Shown one piece after another: positions 6,700-14,914 of a stretch of DNA of 39,772 nucleotides; position 1 is the first letter of the stretch, and each line of letters opens with the position of its first letter. Origin of the DNA: a virus; IMG/VR virus record IMGVR_UViG_3300017917_001531, positions 1 through 39,772 of that record; one strand, 5' to 3'. The position numbers and the translations under genes were made by a program. The notes beneath the pieces are model-generated. The model did no database searches, had not been told where the DNA came from, and saw nothing but the letters and a program-made list of their open reading frames with translations.

Positions 6700-9093
6700 T
6701 TATTTGTATAATTTTGATGTGCCAGTAATTTTACGAGCACCTGATTTTGCCCCAGCAGGACGACCACGACCACGTTTTACATTTTGTGGTTGTTTTGGTT
6801 TTTTATCATCAGCATCGTCAGCACCTTCTGGGTCAACATAGCTTCCACCGTAAGTACCTTTGTGCTTATAAACACCATCTTTAGATTCATACTCAAGCAT
6901 CAACATAAAATCTCTATATGAAACACCAGTCTGTTCTTTTACATTAGTTGGATGTCCATTGATAGGTTTCTTAGTTGCTTTGTATGCTTTGTGCTCTGGA
7001 GTGCCTTTGATATACTTGCGATCTAGAGTCGGAGCAACAGGTGCTTGTTCACCAAATTGTTTCCTAAACTTTTCTTCATCCTTGACTGCTTGTGCGTGAT
7101 GTTGAGAAATAGCAAACTTTAGATCTTTACCTTCACGATTCTTAGCGCTCACTGGACCAGCGTGCACGTCAGTATGTTTTACATTAGTACCAAAAATGTG
7201 ATTTGCAGTTGAAAGGTTAGCGTGAGTGTGAAGTTCCCACTTGCCATCGTACTTGTCGTGAACAGTAACTAGTGGATCTTCGTGAGTAGTTTTCATACCT
7301 TCAGTAATCTGTTCCACTTCTTCATTACTCATCTGACGAATAGCACGACCAATTGCTTTATTGTGCGCTTGAGCAGTTTTGTGTTGTGGTTCTGCATCTG
7401 GGACATAATTACCTTGCGCTTTAAAGCGAGCACCACGAGAAGCATCCATCATTTTACGCTTAGTAGCATTTTCTTTGTTGCGTTCTTCTAATTCTTCTAC
7501 TTCTTCTCTGCGAAGTTTCTTTTCATTTTCTTTTTGCTTCACTAACTTCTTAGCATTGTTAGCGCCTTGCTGAAGTTTGTGTCCAAGATATGCTCCAGCA
7601 ACTGCACCTAGTGGACCACCAGCCATACCGCCCATGATACCACCAGCAACTGCACCAGTAACACCTTCTTCAACATTCTCAGTTTCTTCTTTTGTTACTT
7701 TTTTCATTCCACGTTTTGCTAGATGTTTAGCAATAGACATTGGTGTATGTTTTGCACCAGATTTATCTGTCACAGTACCACTTGTTTTCTTATATGGTCC
7801 ATCAAATGGAACATCATCAGATTTTTCTTTATTAGGATATTTAACTTCAGCTTGTTCTTTTTTCATAGTTCCATCTGCGTTCTTGTGACTTTTTGCACCT
7901 TTGTTCTTAAGATACCATGCCAATGCATAAGGATTATCAATCTCTTTGTGCTTCTTCATTGCTTTAACAGTACCTTCAAATCCTGGTGGAGCAACTTCTT
8001 GAATAGATGCCTTTTTGTCTTCTTCACCGTGTTTGAATACGATCTCTTTATGAGACTTGCGACCAGATGGACTAACTTTATAATCAGAACGTGACATACG
8101 TTCTTCTTGGTCTGCTTCTTCCTTATTGAAAGTGTGTGTCGCACCAACATTTTTACGGTATTGGAAACGATCAGACACTTTATTTTCAGCGCCTTTATCT
8201 GGACCATATCCATGCATACGACTTACAGCACCTATGATGCCTTTGGCAACTTTAGCATCACGATTACTTGTTTCAGGCGCATTCATGTTAGGCTTATGTT
8301 GTGGCTCTCTTTTATTCAAATAACTGGTTGCAAGACCTGAAGAAATTTCATCAATCTGCTCAACTTCTTCTTTAAGGTCAGAATGTTTAACTTTAGTGGT
8401 ACCACCATTATTAGCACCCTGAAAGTGAACATCGTCACCCATACGCTTGGCAGTCCAGTGACGACCAGTTTCATCTTTGAAATTATGTTCTTGATTGTCT
8501 TTTAATTTTGAGATCGCTTGGTGGTGCTCTGGGTGTAGCGGAATAGAAAAGTCTGCACCATGGTGTACTGTCTTCATAGTACCCCAAGAATACTTTTGTG
8601 TCTTAACAGTAGCTTCAGTAAGATCTTCTTTTAATCTACTGTCGGCTGCCAAATGAGTGTCCATTGCTTTTCTAGCATATGCTGGGTCTTTGTCAGCTTT
8701 CTTAGAAAGCAATCTCTCTACTGCTCTTTTGTTGACCTTCTGTAGAAGTTTTTGACCTTTAGCAGTATCACCGTATTCTAGGATCTGTTCTGCTTCTTCT
8801 TTAACTGGTTTGCGCCACTCTTTGTTACCATGATGGCGATCTAAATGCTTAGCTAGGTACTCTTTATCACTGGCAGAAGTGCTCTTGTGATAGTATGCCT
8901 TTTTAACTGTGGCAGCATCGTACATTTTTGGGTTGCTGGCAACTTCAGATGGATCTAAACCTTCTTCAAGTTGTTCAGCTTCTTCTTTACGTAGAAGTTT
9001 AAAGTCGTGGGCATCGATCTTACCGTTTTTATTCTTGTCGATCTTATGCTGTTTACCTTTTAATGCCTCTGCAATTTCTTTATAAGATTTCAT
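6700..9093 (-). CDS. Large multi-repeat internal/virion protein with EF-hand, glycine zipper and AT-hook
   Basis: 797 residues. It opens MKSYKEIAEALKG, close to the T4 internal-protein capsid-targeting sequence. An EF-hand-like loop, DKNKNGKIDAHD, is at 19-30. Linkers of the form KEE-A/V-EQ-hydrophobic-x-E recur near 36, 98, 241, 468, 529 and 590 and separate dissimilar segments; they resemble prohead-protease (I/L-x-E) sites. Residues 478-510 form a glycine zipper (GAVAGGIMGGMAGG), and the C-terminus holds an AT-hook-like RGRGRPAG (about 774-781). The whole protein is very Lys/His-rich. I infer a packaged, protease-processed DNA-associated protein; no enzyme domain is recognised. AAGGG precedes the start, two bases after the Dps stop. 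Confidence 0.75.
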   Translation of the reverse strand: MKSYKEIAEALKGKQHKIDKNKNGKIDAHDFKLLRKEEAEQLEEGLDPSEVASNPKMYDAATVKKAYYHKSTSASDKEYLAKHLDRHHGNKEWRKPVKEEAEQILEYGDTAKGQKLLQKVNKRAVERLLSKKADKDPAYARKAMDTHLAADSRLKEDLTEATVKTQKYSWGTMKTVHHGADFSIPLHPEHHQAISKLKDNQEHNFKDETGRHWTAKRMGDDVHFQGANNGGTTKVKHSDLKEEVEQIDEISSGLATSYLNKREPQHKPNMNAPETSNRDAKVAKGIIGAVSRMHGYGPDKGAENKVSDRFQYRKNVGATHTFNKEEADQEERMSRSDYKVSPSGRKSHKEIVFKHGEEDKKASIQEVAPPGFEGTVKAMKKHKEIDNPYALAWYLKNKGAKSHKNADGTMKKEQAEVKYPNKEKSDDVPFDGPYKKTSGTVTDKSGAKHTPMSIAKHLAKRGMKKVTKEETENVEEGVTGAVAGGIMGGMAGGPLGAVAGAYLGHKLQQGANNAKKLVKQKENEKKLRREEVEELEERNKENATKRKMMDASRGARFKAQGNYVPDAEPQHKTAQAHNKAIGRAIRQMSNEEVEQITEGMKTTHEDPLVTVHDKYDGKWELHTHANLSTANHIFGTNVKHTDVHAGPVSAKNREGKDLKFAISQHHAQAVKDEEKFRKQFGEQAPVAPTLDRKYIKGTPEHKAYKATKKPINGHPTNVKEQTGVSYRDFMLMLEYESKDGVYKHKGTYGGSYVDPEGADDADDKKPKQPQNVKRGRGRPAGAKSGARKITGTSKLYK

Positions 9094-9094
9094 T

Positions 9095-9535
9095 TTATTC
9101 GCCCTTCATGAAGGATCTTAACATCCATCCGTGTTTTTTGTGAGTATCTATTCTACCAGCCGCAAAATCTGCCAACCCTTGTTCATTTGCATCTGAAGCA
9201 GACTTGAATAATTTATTTAGGGATTCCAAGACTTCGTTATTTGCAGAAAGTAGATTACCTAACATTCCAGCGCAAGTGTCTGGTATTGATGTATCTTCTT
9301 CAATTGTTTTCATTCTGTACAAGTCACTCATACTAAATGGTGCATAATCTTGACATGCTCTGATCTCTTCAGCAATACCATCAATTGCTATATGTAGTTC
9401 TTGATATAAATTTCCAAAGAAATCATGATACTGGGCAAAATCTGAACCCTCGACATTCCAATGATACGAGTGCGCTTTAAAATACATAACAAACGTATTT
9501 CCCAGAACAACTTTTAATGCTGCAATATATTCCAT
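9095..9535 (-). CDS. Dps/ferritin-like protein
   Basis: 146 residues. Dps proteins form 12-subunit shells that oxidise Fe(II) with peroxide, and many coat DNA. The ferroxidase residues are complete and correctly spaced: His 25 (in YHWNVEG), His 37, Asp 52 and Glu 56, giving 12-, 15- and 4-residue intervals identical to those of E. coli Dps (His51, His63, Asp78, Glu82). No Lys-rich N-terminal DNA-binding tail is present. It sits inside the virion-protein block, between an unknown structural-type gene and the large repeat protein, so it is probably expressed late. It could protect packaged or newly made DNA from oxidative damage; that use is inferred. Confidence 0.9.
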   Translation of the reverse strand: MEYIAALKVVLGNTFVMYFKAHSYHWNVEGSDFAQYHDFFGNLYQELHIAIDGIAEEIRACQDYAPFSMSDLYRMKTIEEDTSIPDTCAGMLGNLLSANNEVLESLNKLFKSASDANEQGLADFAAGRIDTHKKHGWMLRSFMKGE

Positions 9536-9536
9536 T

Positions 9537-10013
9537 TTAACTTCCTACCACAGATTCGTTATCATATGAACCAAATACAGCAGTTTCAACTTTTGGTAGC
9601 CATCCTATCTTGCGCAGCTTTAGTATGCAATGTCCTGGTCCATCAAATGTTAATCTGAGATCTCTGTCAGCATAAATTCTATCAGCAAATCCGTGATGAT
9701 CAAACTCATATTGTCCTGCATTTATTAAATAATAGTGGCTGTGTACAGTTGCACCAACTATTCTAGTTACGTCTAACTGTTTATCTTTTTTCAATCCCCA
9801 CCATATACCTGTAATGAATACATGAGATCCTGTATAATGTGCAAAGTGTCCATCAGTTTCTGGCGAGTCATTAGCACCAGTAACATAAGTTTGTTTTGAT
9901 GTGGTCAACCATGTTTGTAAACTGATATCGATAGACTCTCCAGCAGATTCAACTGTATAAACTTTAATAACTGCTTCAGTCTCTGAGTTTTTTAATACAT
10001 GTATCTTAGACAT
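9537..10013 (-). CDS. Beta-rich probable virion protein, unknown function
   Basis: 158 residues, no signal peptide or membrane segment. The sequence alternates polar and hydrophobic residues (IKVYTVES, ISLQTWL, HVFITGIWWGL, LRLTFDGPGHCILKL), suggesting a compact all-beta fold. It carries many aromatic and His residues (HFAHYTGSHVF, VHSHYYLI). I recognise no family function. Position between the Dps gene and capsid-targeted genes points to a virion component. It begins MSKIHVLKN, without the capsid-targeting-like N-terminus of its neighbours. Confidence 0.65.
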   Translation of the reverse strand: MSKIHVLKNSETEAVIKVYTVESAGESIDISLQTWLTTSKQTYVTGANDSPETDGHFAHYTGSHVFITGIWWGLKKDKQLDVTRIVGATVHSHYYLINAGQYEFDHHGFADRIYADRDLRLTFDGPGHCILKLRKIGWLPKVETAVFGSYDNESVVGS

Positions 10014-10559
10014 TTAGCAGTTCCATTTTCTTAGTGCCAACGCTTTACGAGTTGGTTCACCATTTGGTTTTTTCATTGGACCTTCCATACCACCCATACG
10101 AGCACAGAAAGACTTACGACGTTTTGCTGCTTTACTATCAGGGTTTAACTTTGATGGTGGAGTAGTCACTGGTGCTTTTAGATTAGCACCTTTAGCGTTA
10201 TAAGCATCACGACCCTTTTGTGTCAATCCACCTGTAGAAGACTTATGCCCTTTTGCATCAACTGCATATTCAAACAACTTTTCATCTTCAACACCATCAA
10301 ACTTTTCCCAAATACTTTCTGGATCAATATTATATTCATGTGCCATATCCATAACCATCTCTTCGATTAAATCGAACTGCTGGTCAGCAGACAGTTGTTC
10401 ATTTTGTGATGCTTTAAAAGCTGCGTCTGTTGGAGCACCTTTGCTTCCAGGTTTACGCATACGTTCACCAGAACCAGCTTTGATTCTTTTGCGCTTGGCG
10501 TGGATATTGTCCCACAACCCACGCTCACCTTCCTCTAGATATTTTTTAAATGTTAGCAT
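10014..10559 (-). CDS. Candidate capsid-targeted internal protein, unknown function
   Basis: 181 residues from ATG 10559. A start at 10571 (MGLN-) is possible, but 10559 leaves GGGA in the leader and begins MLTFKKYLEEGE, which fits the capsid-targeting pattern shared by nearby genes (E at position 10, L-x-E cleavage-like site). The body has a basic segment (AKRKRIKAGSGERMRKPGS), an acidic helix (QFDLIEEMVMDMAHEY) and a C-terminal SKAAKRRKSFCARMGGMEGPMKK block recognisable from many phage structural proteins. It is probably packaged with the DNA. It starts one base after the upstream stop. Confidence 0.65.
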   Translation of the reverse strand: MLTFKKYLEEGERGLWDNIHAKRKRIKAGSGERMRKPGSKGAPTDAAFKASQNEQLSADQQFDLIEEMVMDMAHEYNIDPESIWEKFDGVEDEKLFEYAVDAKGHKSSTGGLTQKGRDAYNAKGANLKAPVTTPPSKLNPDSKAAKRRKSFCARMGGMEGPMKKPNGEPTRKALALRKWNC

Positions 10560-10560
10560 A

Positions 10561-10875
10561 TTAAGTCCCATAAGTGTCGTCTATAGCACCAGAACGGAAA
10601 CCAGTTTTAGCTGGCACATGGTGTGGTGCTGATGGTGGATTCTTCTTGCGTTCTTGTGCACGCTTCTTTATAAGTTCAGCTGTTTCTTTTTTCTTTTGGT
10701 CAGAAGTTACAATACGTGCATTCTTATAACCTTTTTCATGAGCCATCTTTAGAAAGTCATCTGCCAAACCCTCTTTAACACAAGAATCTTCAGCACATGG
10801 TGCTGTTCCAGGTTTACGTTTGTAACCTTTCCAGCAGTTACACGCTTCATTTAACCACTGTTTAAAAAGCAACAT
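10561..10875 (-). CDS. Small basic candidate capsid-targeted protein
   Basis: 104 residues from ATG 10875, chosen because AAGGA precedes it at good spacing and the protein then begins MLLFKQWLNEACN, the shared capsid-targeting-like pattern. A frame to 10935 exists without a ribosome site. Four cysteines (NACNCWKGY and CAEDSC) in the first 35 residues could bind a metal or form disulfides. The rest is helical and Lys-rich, with a Pro/Gly tail; CVKEGLADDFLKMAHEKGYKNARIV suggests a small folded segment. It overlaps the upstream gene by 14 bases. Function unknown; packaging is inferred. Confidence 0.6.
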   Translation of the reverse strand: MLLFKQWLNEACNCWKGYKRKPGTAPCAEDSCVKEGLADDFLKMAHEKGYKNARIVTSDQKKKETAELIKKRAQERKKNPPSAPHHVPAKTGFRSGAIDDTYGT

Positions 10876-13030
10876 TTTGAGATCCTTGTGTGTATTTTGA
10901 ATGTGATAATCTAGCCTTTTCCATCTTGCGAACACGTGGTGCCAATCTCATAGCAATTCTGCCGATAGCTGCTTTACGTGTTTCGATCATTCTTTCGATA
11001 CGTTCTTTTTCGCCAACAGAAAGTTTTGATGGATCTCTACCACGTAGCAATCTTTTCTTCATTAACTTAACAGCTAAACGACGTGAACGTTTGTTAATAG
11101 TTTTTGTATCTGAATAACGTTTAATTGCAATCTGTGCTGCACGTTCACGTTTGGCTTTCGTGCGACGAATTCTGCTAACTGCTTTCATACGTTCTGCACG
11201 AGAAAGAACTTCTAATAATGCAGACTCTTGTATTTTCTTTTCTTCTTCTTCGTCTGGTTCTAGTTCTTCGCCAGTTTCAGAATCAACTATACCCAACTCA
11301 TTTTCATCATATGTATCGATATAGTCATCATCTGATAACTGATCTGCATACATTTCAATTTCGTCATCACTCATTTCTGGAATATCGTAATCTTCTTTTT
11401 CTACTTCTTCTTTGGTTAAGTTTTCTTTTTCTTTTTTGTGCTGATCTGCTAATGCTTGTTTTTCTTTACCTTGCTGCAACATTAGACGAGCACGTTCTTC
11501 TGATGCTTTACGCTTCTCGCCTTCTTTACGTAGGGCATCAGCTAGCTTTAAGCTAGCAGAAACTGCCTCTGTCATACCGCTCATTTTATCAATAAATGAC
11601 TTGGCTAATTTTTTCTGTTTGGTTGTATGTTCTGGGCTAGTTTGAATATGCTGGGCTGTGTTCTCATGACCAGCCTCATCGCCATATGATGTCATATCTA
11701 AGTGTGGTGGTTTCTTTTGTTCACCAAGATGATATTTAACTTTGCGACGACGTAGGTTATCTTGTTTACCTGGGGCAACTAAAGTATGACCAACTTCTGA
11801 ATGATCTTTTTGTTTTGTATTGTGGTCATGATCATGATCTGATTCTGTATCTTTTTTATTGTCATTATCAGATTCTTGATGCTCACACATTTTATTTAAT
11901 TTTTTATAGTCATTAAAACGAAGAACATCTTTAGCAATATTATATTTACTAGATTTATTAACCTTGTCTTCTTTTAATTTTGTTGGCTTTAATGTAGCAT
12001 CATAGTTAATTCCTACATTTGTAGCAAGAGCCAACATCTTGTCTAAGATAGACAACGCTTCAGGATTTAATGCCTTTGTACGAACTTTACGTAGTGCCTG
12101 ATTGACTAGATTCTCTGCATTAGATGATGCTTCGGCATTATCAATACCAAGCATAGTTGCTATCATTCTAGCTACTTTAATCTTGTCATTGACCTTTAAC
12201 GTCTTGTCTGTTAATTCTTCGTTCATATTTTCTTTTTCTTCTGTAGGAATAACATCATGAATCCACTTAGATGTCAATTGGTTATTTGAATGCTCTTTTA
12301 GTAAAAGATGATTTGAACCACGTTTTATAATAGTAAATCTTTCGCCGTTGCTTTCTACTATATCACCTTCGTTGAAAATTTCTCCACGAAAATACTGTTC
12401 ACGCAATTCATCCTTTACTAAAACAACTTGTTCTTTAATAGGTTCTAATCCCATTCCCTCACGAATATCATTCATTAAACGACGACCATCTATTTCACGA
12501 ACAGCAGATGGCAATCCTTTTTTAAATTCTGCGTAGTTACCTTTGACTGCGAGTGCTCTCATCTTAGATGCAGACATACCTGTAGCATCATCAGCGTCGG
12601 GGTCACGCTCTCCTGCAGAAATAACATCAATAGTATCAAAATTAAATTCTTTACCATTATACTGGTTTAATAATCGTTTAAATTCTGGCACACGATCACT
12701 GCCAGCAACCATAATAATGTTTTTATATTTCTTGTTTAGTTCTTTAGCTGCTTCTATAAAAGTTCGAACATGATCGTTTGCGGCAGCAAAGTGAGTACCC
12801 TTAAACATCAAGTTAAGATACTTGACTTTCTTGTCTACACTTAATGGGTTCTTTTTAGCGTCTTGTGAGCGAGATGCATAGATGACGTGATCTGCAGATC
12901 TCTGCTTGGCTAATTTTTTGACAGCTTTGACCAGTAACTCATGTCCTGTAGTCGGAGGATTAAATCTTCCGAATGCCATTACTACAGATTTAGCTGGTAG
13001 CTCTTTGATTAGTTGTTTATAGCGTTTCAT
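10862..13030 (-). CDS. HIGH-family nucleotidyltransferase fused to a long charged tail and basic C-terminal domain
   Basis: About 722 residues from ATG 13030; ATG 13039 adds MGQ, and neither has a clear ribosome site. After MKRYKQLIKELP, residues about 17-180 form a cytidylyltransferase/NMN-adenylyltransferase-like domain: GRFNPPTTGH contains the T/HxGH nucleotide-binding motif, and GMSASKMR matches the ISSTxxR-type C-terminal motif. The middle is Lys/Glu/Asp-rich and low in complexity. The last 110 residues are a strongly basic helical domain (LSRAERMKAVSRIRRTKAKRER onward) known to me as a separate small protein in related phages, so this is probably a fusion. The substrate is not determinable by eye; NMN or a sugar/lipid phosphate is possible. 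Confidence 0.75.
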   Translation of the reverse strand: MKRYKQLIKELPAKSVVMAFGRFNPPTTGHELLVKAVKKLAKQRSADHVIYASRSQDAKKNPLSVDKKVKYLNLMFKGTHFAAANDHVRTFIEAAKELNKKYKNIIMVAGSDRVPEFKRLLNQYNGKEFNFDTIDVISAGERDPDADDATGMSASKMRALAVKGNYAEFKKGLPSAVREIDGRRLMNDIREGMGLEPIKEQVVLVKDELREQYFRGEIFNEGDIVESNGERFTIIKRGSNHLLLKEHSNNQLTSKWIHDVIPTEEKENMNEELTDKTLKVNDKIKVARMIATMLGIDNAEASSNAENLVNQALRKVRTKALNPEALSILDKMLALATNVGINYDATLKPTKLKEDKVNKSSKYNIAKDVLRFNDYKKLNKMCEHQESDNDNKKDTESDHDHDHNTKQKDHSEVGHTLVAPGKQDNLRRRKVKYHLGEQKKPPHLDMTSYGDEAGHENTAQHIQTSPEHTTKQKKLAKSFIDKMSGMTEAVSASLKLADALRKEGEKRKASEERARLMLQQGKEKQALADQHKKEKENLTKEEVEKEDYDIPEMSDDEIEMYADQLSDDDYIDTYDENELGIVDSETGEELEPDEEEEKKIQESALLEVLSRAERMKAVSRIRRTKAKRERAAQIAIKRYSDTKTINKRSRRLAVKLMKKRLLRGRDPSKLSVGEKERIERMIETRKAAIGRIAMRLAPRVRKMEKARLSHSKYTQGSQNVAF

Positions 13031-13060
13031 TTGACCCATTAATTTATGTTATTGCATTGT

Positions 13061-13068
13061 TATTTAGG
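13061..13068 (-). promoter_or_regulatory. Late-promoter-like motif CCTAAATA
   Basis: CCTAAATA on the minus strand, 30 bases upstream of the nucleotidyltransferase start at 13030, overlapping the end region of the preceding gene. T4 late promoters use TATAAATA as their only core element. The same octamer precedes genes at three other sites in this window. Confidence 0.45.
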
Positions 13069-13070
13069 AA

Positions 13071-13307
13071 TTACGCAATGCTCAACATAGCCTCAGCAGC
13101 AGCGCAAATCCATCGACATGCAATCTCGTCGGAAGCTAACTCTTGCTGGGCACGAACAGTAGCAATTTCAGACAATAAAAATTCGTATTCTTCTCTGGTA
13201 AGGTGTCCTGACGAATATTCATCACGGATATTAATTAGCTCTTGCGCAAGTACCCCAGCTGGACCACCCATACCTGCTTGTTGTCTTAACTCTTCGAATA
13301 AACTCAT
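13071..13307 (-). CDS. Small conserved phage protein, unknown function
   Basis: 78 residues from ATG 13307, which overlaps the upstream stop as ATGA and has GGAGG five bases upstream; the ATG at 13319 is less favoured. Sequence MSLFEELRQQAGMGGPAGVLAQELINIRDEY, then REEYEFLLSEI and a C-terminal ACRWICAAAEAMLSIA helix. It is probably a small helical soluble protein. No motif indicates function. It is translationally coupled to the lipoprotein gene before it. Confidence 0.65.
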   Translation of the reverse strand: MSLFEELRQQAGMGGPAGVLAQELINIRDEYSSGHLTREEYEFLLSEIATVRAQQELASDEIACRWICAAAEAMLSIA

Positions 13308-13645
13308 CTTCCCCTCCATGCGTCGGTTATAACATCTACTCTTGCTCGATTAATTTTAACTACGGATTCACAGAACTTTTCATTATTAGATGCTTGCGCT
13401 TTCTTAAGAGCAACTTCTAGATCTTCTACAGCCTTAGCTTGTGGATCTTTTCTCAAGGAAGTGTAAACTTTTAGACGTTCTATTTTAGTGAAAGTATCTT
13501 GCCATTGTTTATTCTTACAGTCTAAATTATCGACTGCAATTTTAATGTCAACCACATCTCTGAACATAACTGGATCATGTGGTTTGGGTAATATAAAAGA
13601 ACACCCTGATAAAACAAGCGATACTGCTACTAATATTAATTTCAT
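13304..13645 (-). CDS. Small lipoprotein, unknown function
   Basis: 113 residues from ATG 13645, chosen because it overlaps the upstream TGA as ATGA and has AGGA at workable distance. A lipoprotein signal MKLILVAVSLVLSGC puts the acylated cysteine at 15 (lipobox VLSGC). The mature part is charged and helical (QDTFTKIERLKVYTSLRKD, EDLEVALKKAQASNNEKF) with cysteines near 48 and 95. It would sit in the periplasm or outer membrane. It could be a second outer spanin or a superinfection-exclusion lipoprotein, but no inner-membrane partner lies next to it, so the role is open. Confidence 0.65.
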   Translation of the reverse strand: MKLILVAVSLVLSGCSFILPKPHDPVMFRDVVDIKIAVDNLDCKNKQWQDTFTKIERLKVYTSLRKDPQAKAVEDLEVALKKAQASNNEKFCESVVKINRARVDVITDAWRGR

Positions 13646-14871
13646 CGTTGCCATCCTTTAATAATATCTGGTGAGAAATTAGACTTACTAAACTCTAGTC
13701 TGTCTACAATTTTTACAGCACCACCAGTTAGATGATCAATAGCCACGAACCCTTCGACTCCAGTGACTTTATATCCTGTGGTAGTTTTTAAGAATGTGCT
13801 AATATGTCCTGCTTCATTCATTTTATTTACAATCATTAACTTTGCTTTAGCCAATAGATTGACCATGTCAAAAATCTTAACAATGTCAGCTTTGTCGTGA
13901 TTGGCAAAAAATGATAGAACAGCACTACGTTTTTGTTCTTGTGCTTGCTTACCTTTTTCTGTTTTTTTAGTTTCTATTTCTTTCTGGTACTTATCATGTA
14001 TGTAATTGAATAATCCAACCACGTGCGCATGTGTATCAGTTATTTGTTCTCCAGCACGAACCTTAGAATTATTGTAAGTATTTACTGCCATGTTTAAATC
14101 ATCATTATCTTTGATGGCATTAAGAGTAGCTGCAGGAATTTGTCCAAACAACTTACCAGCTGCAGAAAGAATAGATGTTAGTTCAGCAGTCTCTGATTGA
14201 GTGAATGTAGCAGTGCCAGAATAATCTTTATAGTTAGCATCATCCATCCAAACCGATGTGCTTTGAGACATTTTATTTACAATTGATTGGCCAAAAGATG
14301 CACTCATAGTTTCGAAAGTCGAACCAGTATATGTGGTGTGCCATACGACACCAATTTTGGCTTTCATTATCTTGTTGGCTAATTCGCTACCAACAGGTAC
14401 TGCATATACAATAGTGTTTGGGTGGAATGTTACATACTTTTGACCATCGATAGTAACAACTTGCTTGTCATTAGTAAACATCAAGTCACCCTGATAAACA
14501 CCAGACTTAATACCAAGTTTTTTAAACTCTGCTAAAGCAACTTTTAGTTTAGCATTCAGATCACCTTGCGTGTCTGCATCAATGTCAGCATTTGTTTTGT
14601 AGACTTTAGGGTCTTTGTTAAATACACCCTTCTTTGCTACGAAGAATTTTTTGTCACGTGGATCGATACCAGCAAACACAGCTGGAGCACCATCCCATTT
14701 AACTGTAGCTGTTACTTTACTCTTAGAATTTCCAGCCAACATATCACGTAGATCTTGTAAAAAGTTTATCGCTTTGCGAGTACCTTCTACACCACCATCG
14801 AACACCAAATCCTCCACGTGTGTCATGTGGGTATTCTTTTGTTCGACTATGAAACTCTTTAGACTCTTCAT
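13642..14871 (-). CDS. Divergent ligase-fold (covalent nucleotidyltransferase-like) protein, candidate capsid-targeted
   Basis: 409 residues. It begins MKSLKSFIVEQKN (capsid-targeting-like, I-V-E). The core shows the motif order of the DNA/RNA ligase and capping-enzyme superfamily: motif I KWDG (Lys 58), FFVAKKGVF (about 76-84), motif III-like YQGDLMF (126-132), motif IV-like EGFVAI (373-378) and motif V-like VKIVDR (386-391). A long helical insert separates III from IV. It resembles a phage family I know as DUF6267; ligase-type chemistry is my inference, and Asp replaces the usual motif III Glu. The gene has a consensus promoter directly upstream (14881-14909) whose start site leaves almost no leader. 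Confidence 0.65.
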   Translation of the reverse strand: MKSLKSFIVEQKNTHMTHVEDLVFDGGVEGTRKAINFLQDLRDMLAGNSKSKVTATVKWDGAPAVFAGIDPRDKKFFVAKKGVFNKDPKVYKTNADIDADTQGDLNAKLKVALAEFKKLGIKSGVYQGDLMFTNDKQVVTIDGQKYVTFHPNTIVYAVPVGSELANKIMKAKIGVVWHTTYTGSTFETMSASFGQSIVNKMSQSTSVWMDDANYKDYSGTATFTQSETAELTSILSAAGKLFGQIPAATLNAIKDNDDLNMAVNTYNNSKVRAGEQITDTHAHVVGLFNYIHDKYQKEIETKKTEKGKQAQEQKRSAVLSFFANHDKADIVKIFDMVNLLAKAKLMIVNKMNEAGHISTFLKTTTGYKVTGVEGFVAIDHLTGGAVKIVDRLEFSKSNFSPDIIKGWQR

Positions 14872-14880
14872 TCTTTTCCT

Positions 14881-14909
14881 ATTATACTACAAGTTGCAAT
14901 TATTGTCAA
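14881..14909 (-). promoter_or_regulatory. Consensus sigma70-type promoter upstream of the ligase-fold gene
   Basis: On the minus strand TTGACA (14909-14904), 17 bases and TATAAT (14886-14881): a perfect match at the optimal spacing. The -10 ends 10 bases before the ATG at 14871, so the transcript would be nearly leaderless. The spacer starts ATAATTGC, similar to the TTAATTGC in the promoters at 31842 and 32475. Confidence 0.8.
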
Positions 14910-14914
14910 TTAAT

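Noticed and set aside
6147-6773. Longer form of the Ig-domain protein starting at 6773
   Set aside because: The extra 28 residues overlap the end of the upstream gene and lack a ribosome site, while ATG 6689 has AGGAG at proper distance.
7577-8340. Plus-strand frames over the large repeat protein, some with hydrophobic stretches
   Set aside because: They are shadows of a Lys/Glu-rich gene: the complement of Lys and Glu codons reads as Phe, Leu and Ser, which mimics membrane protein.
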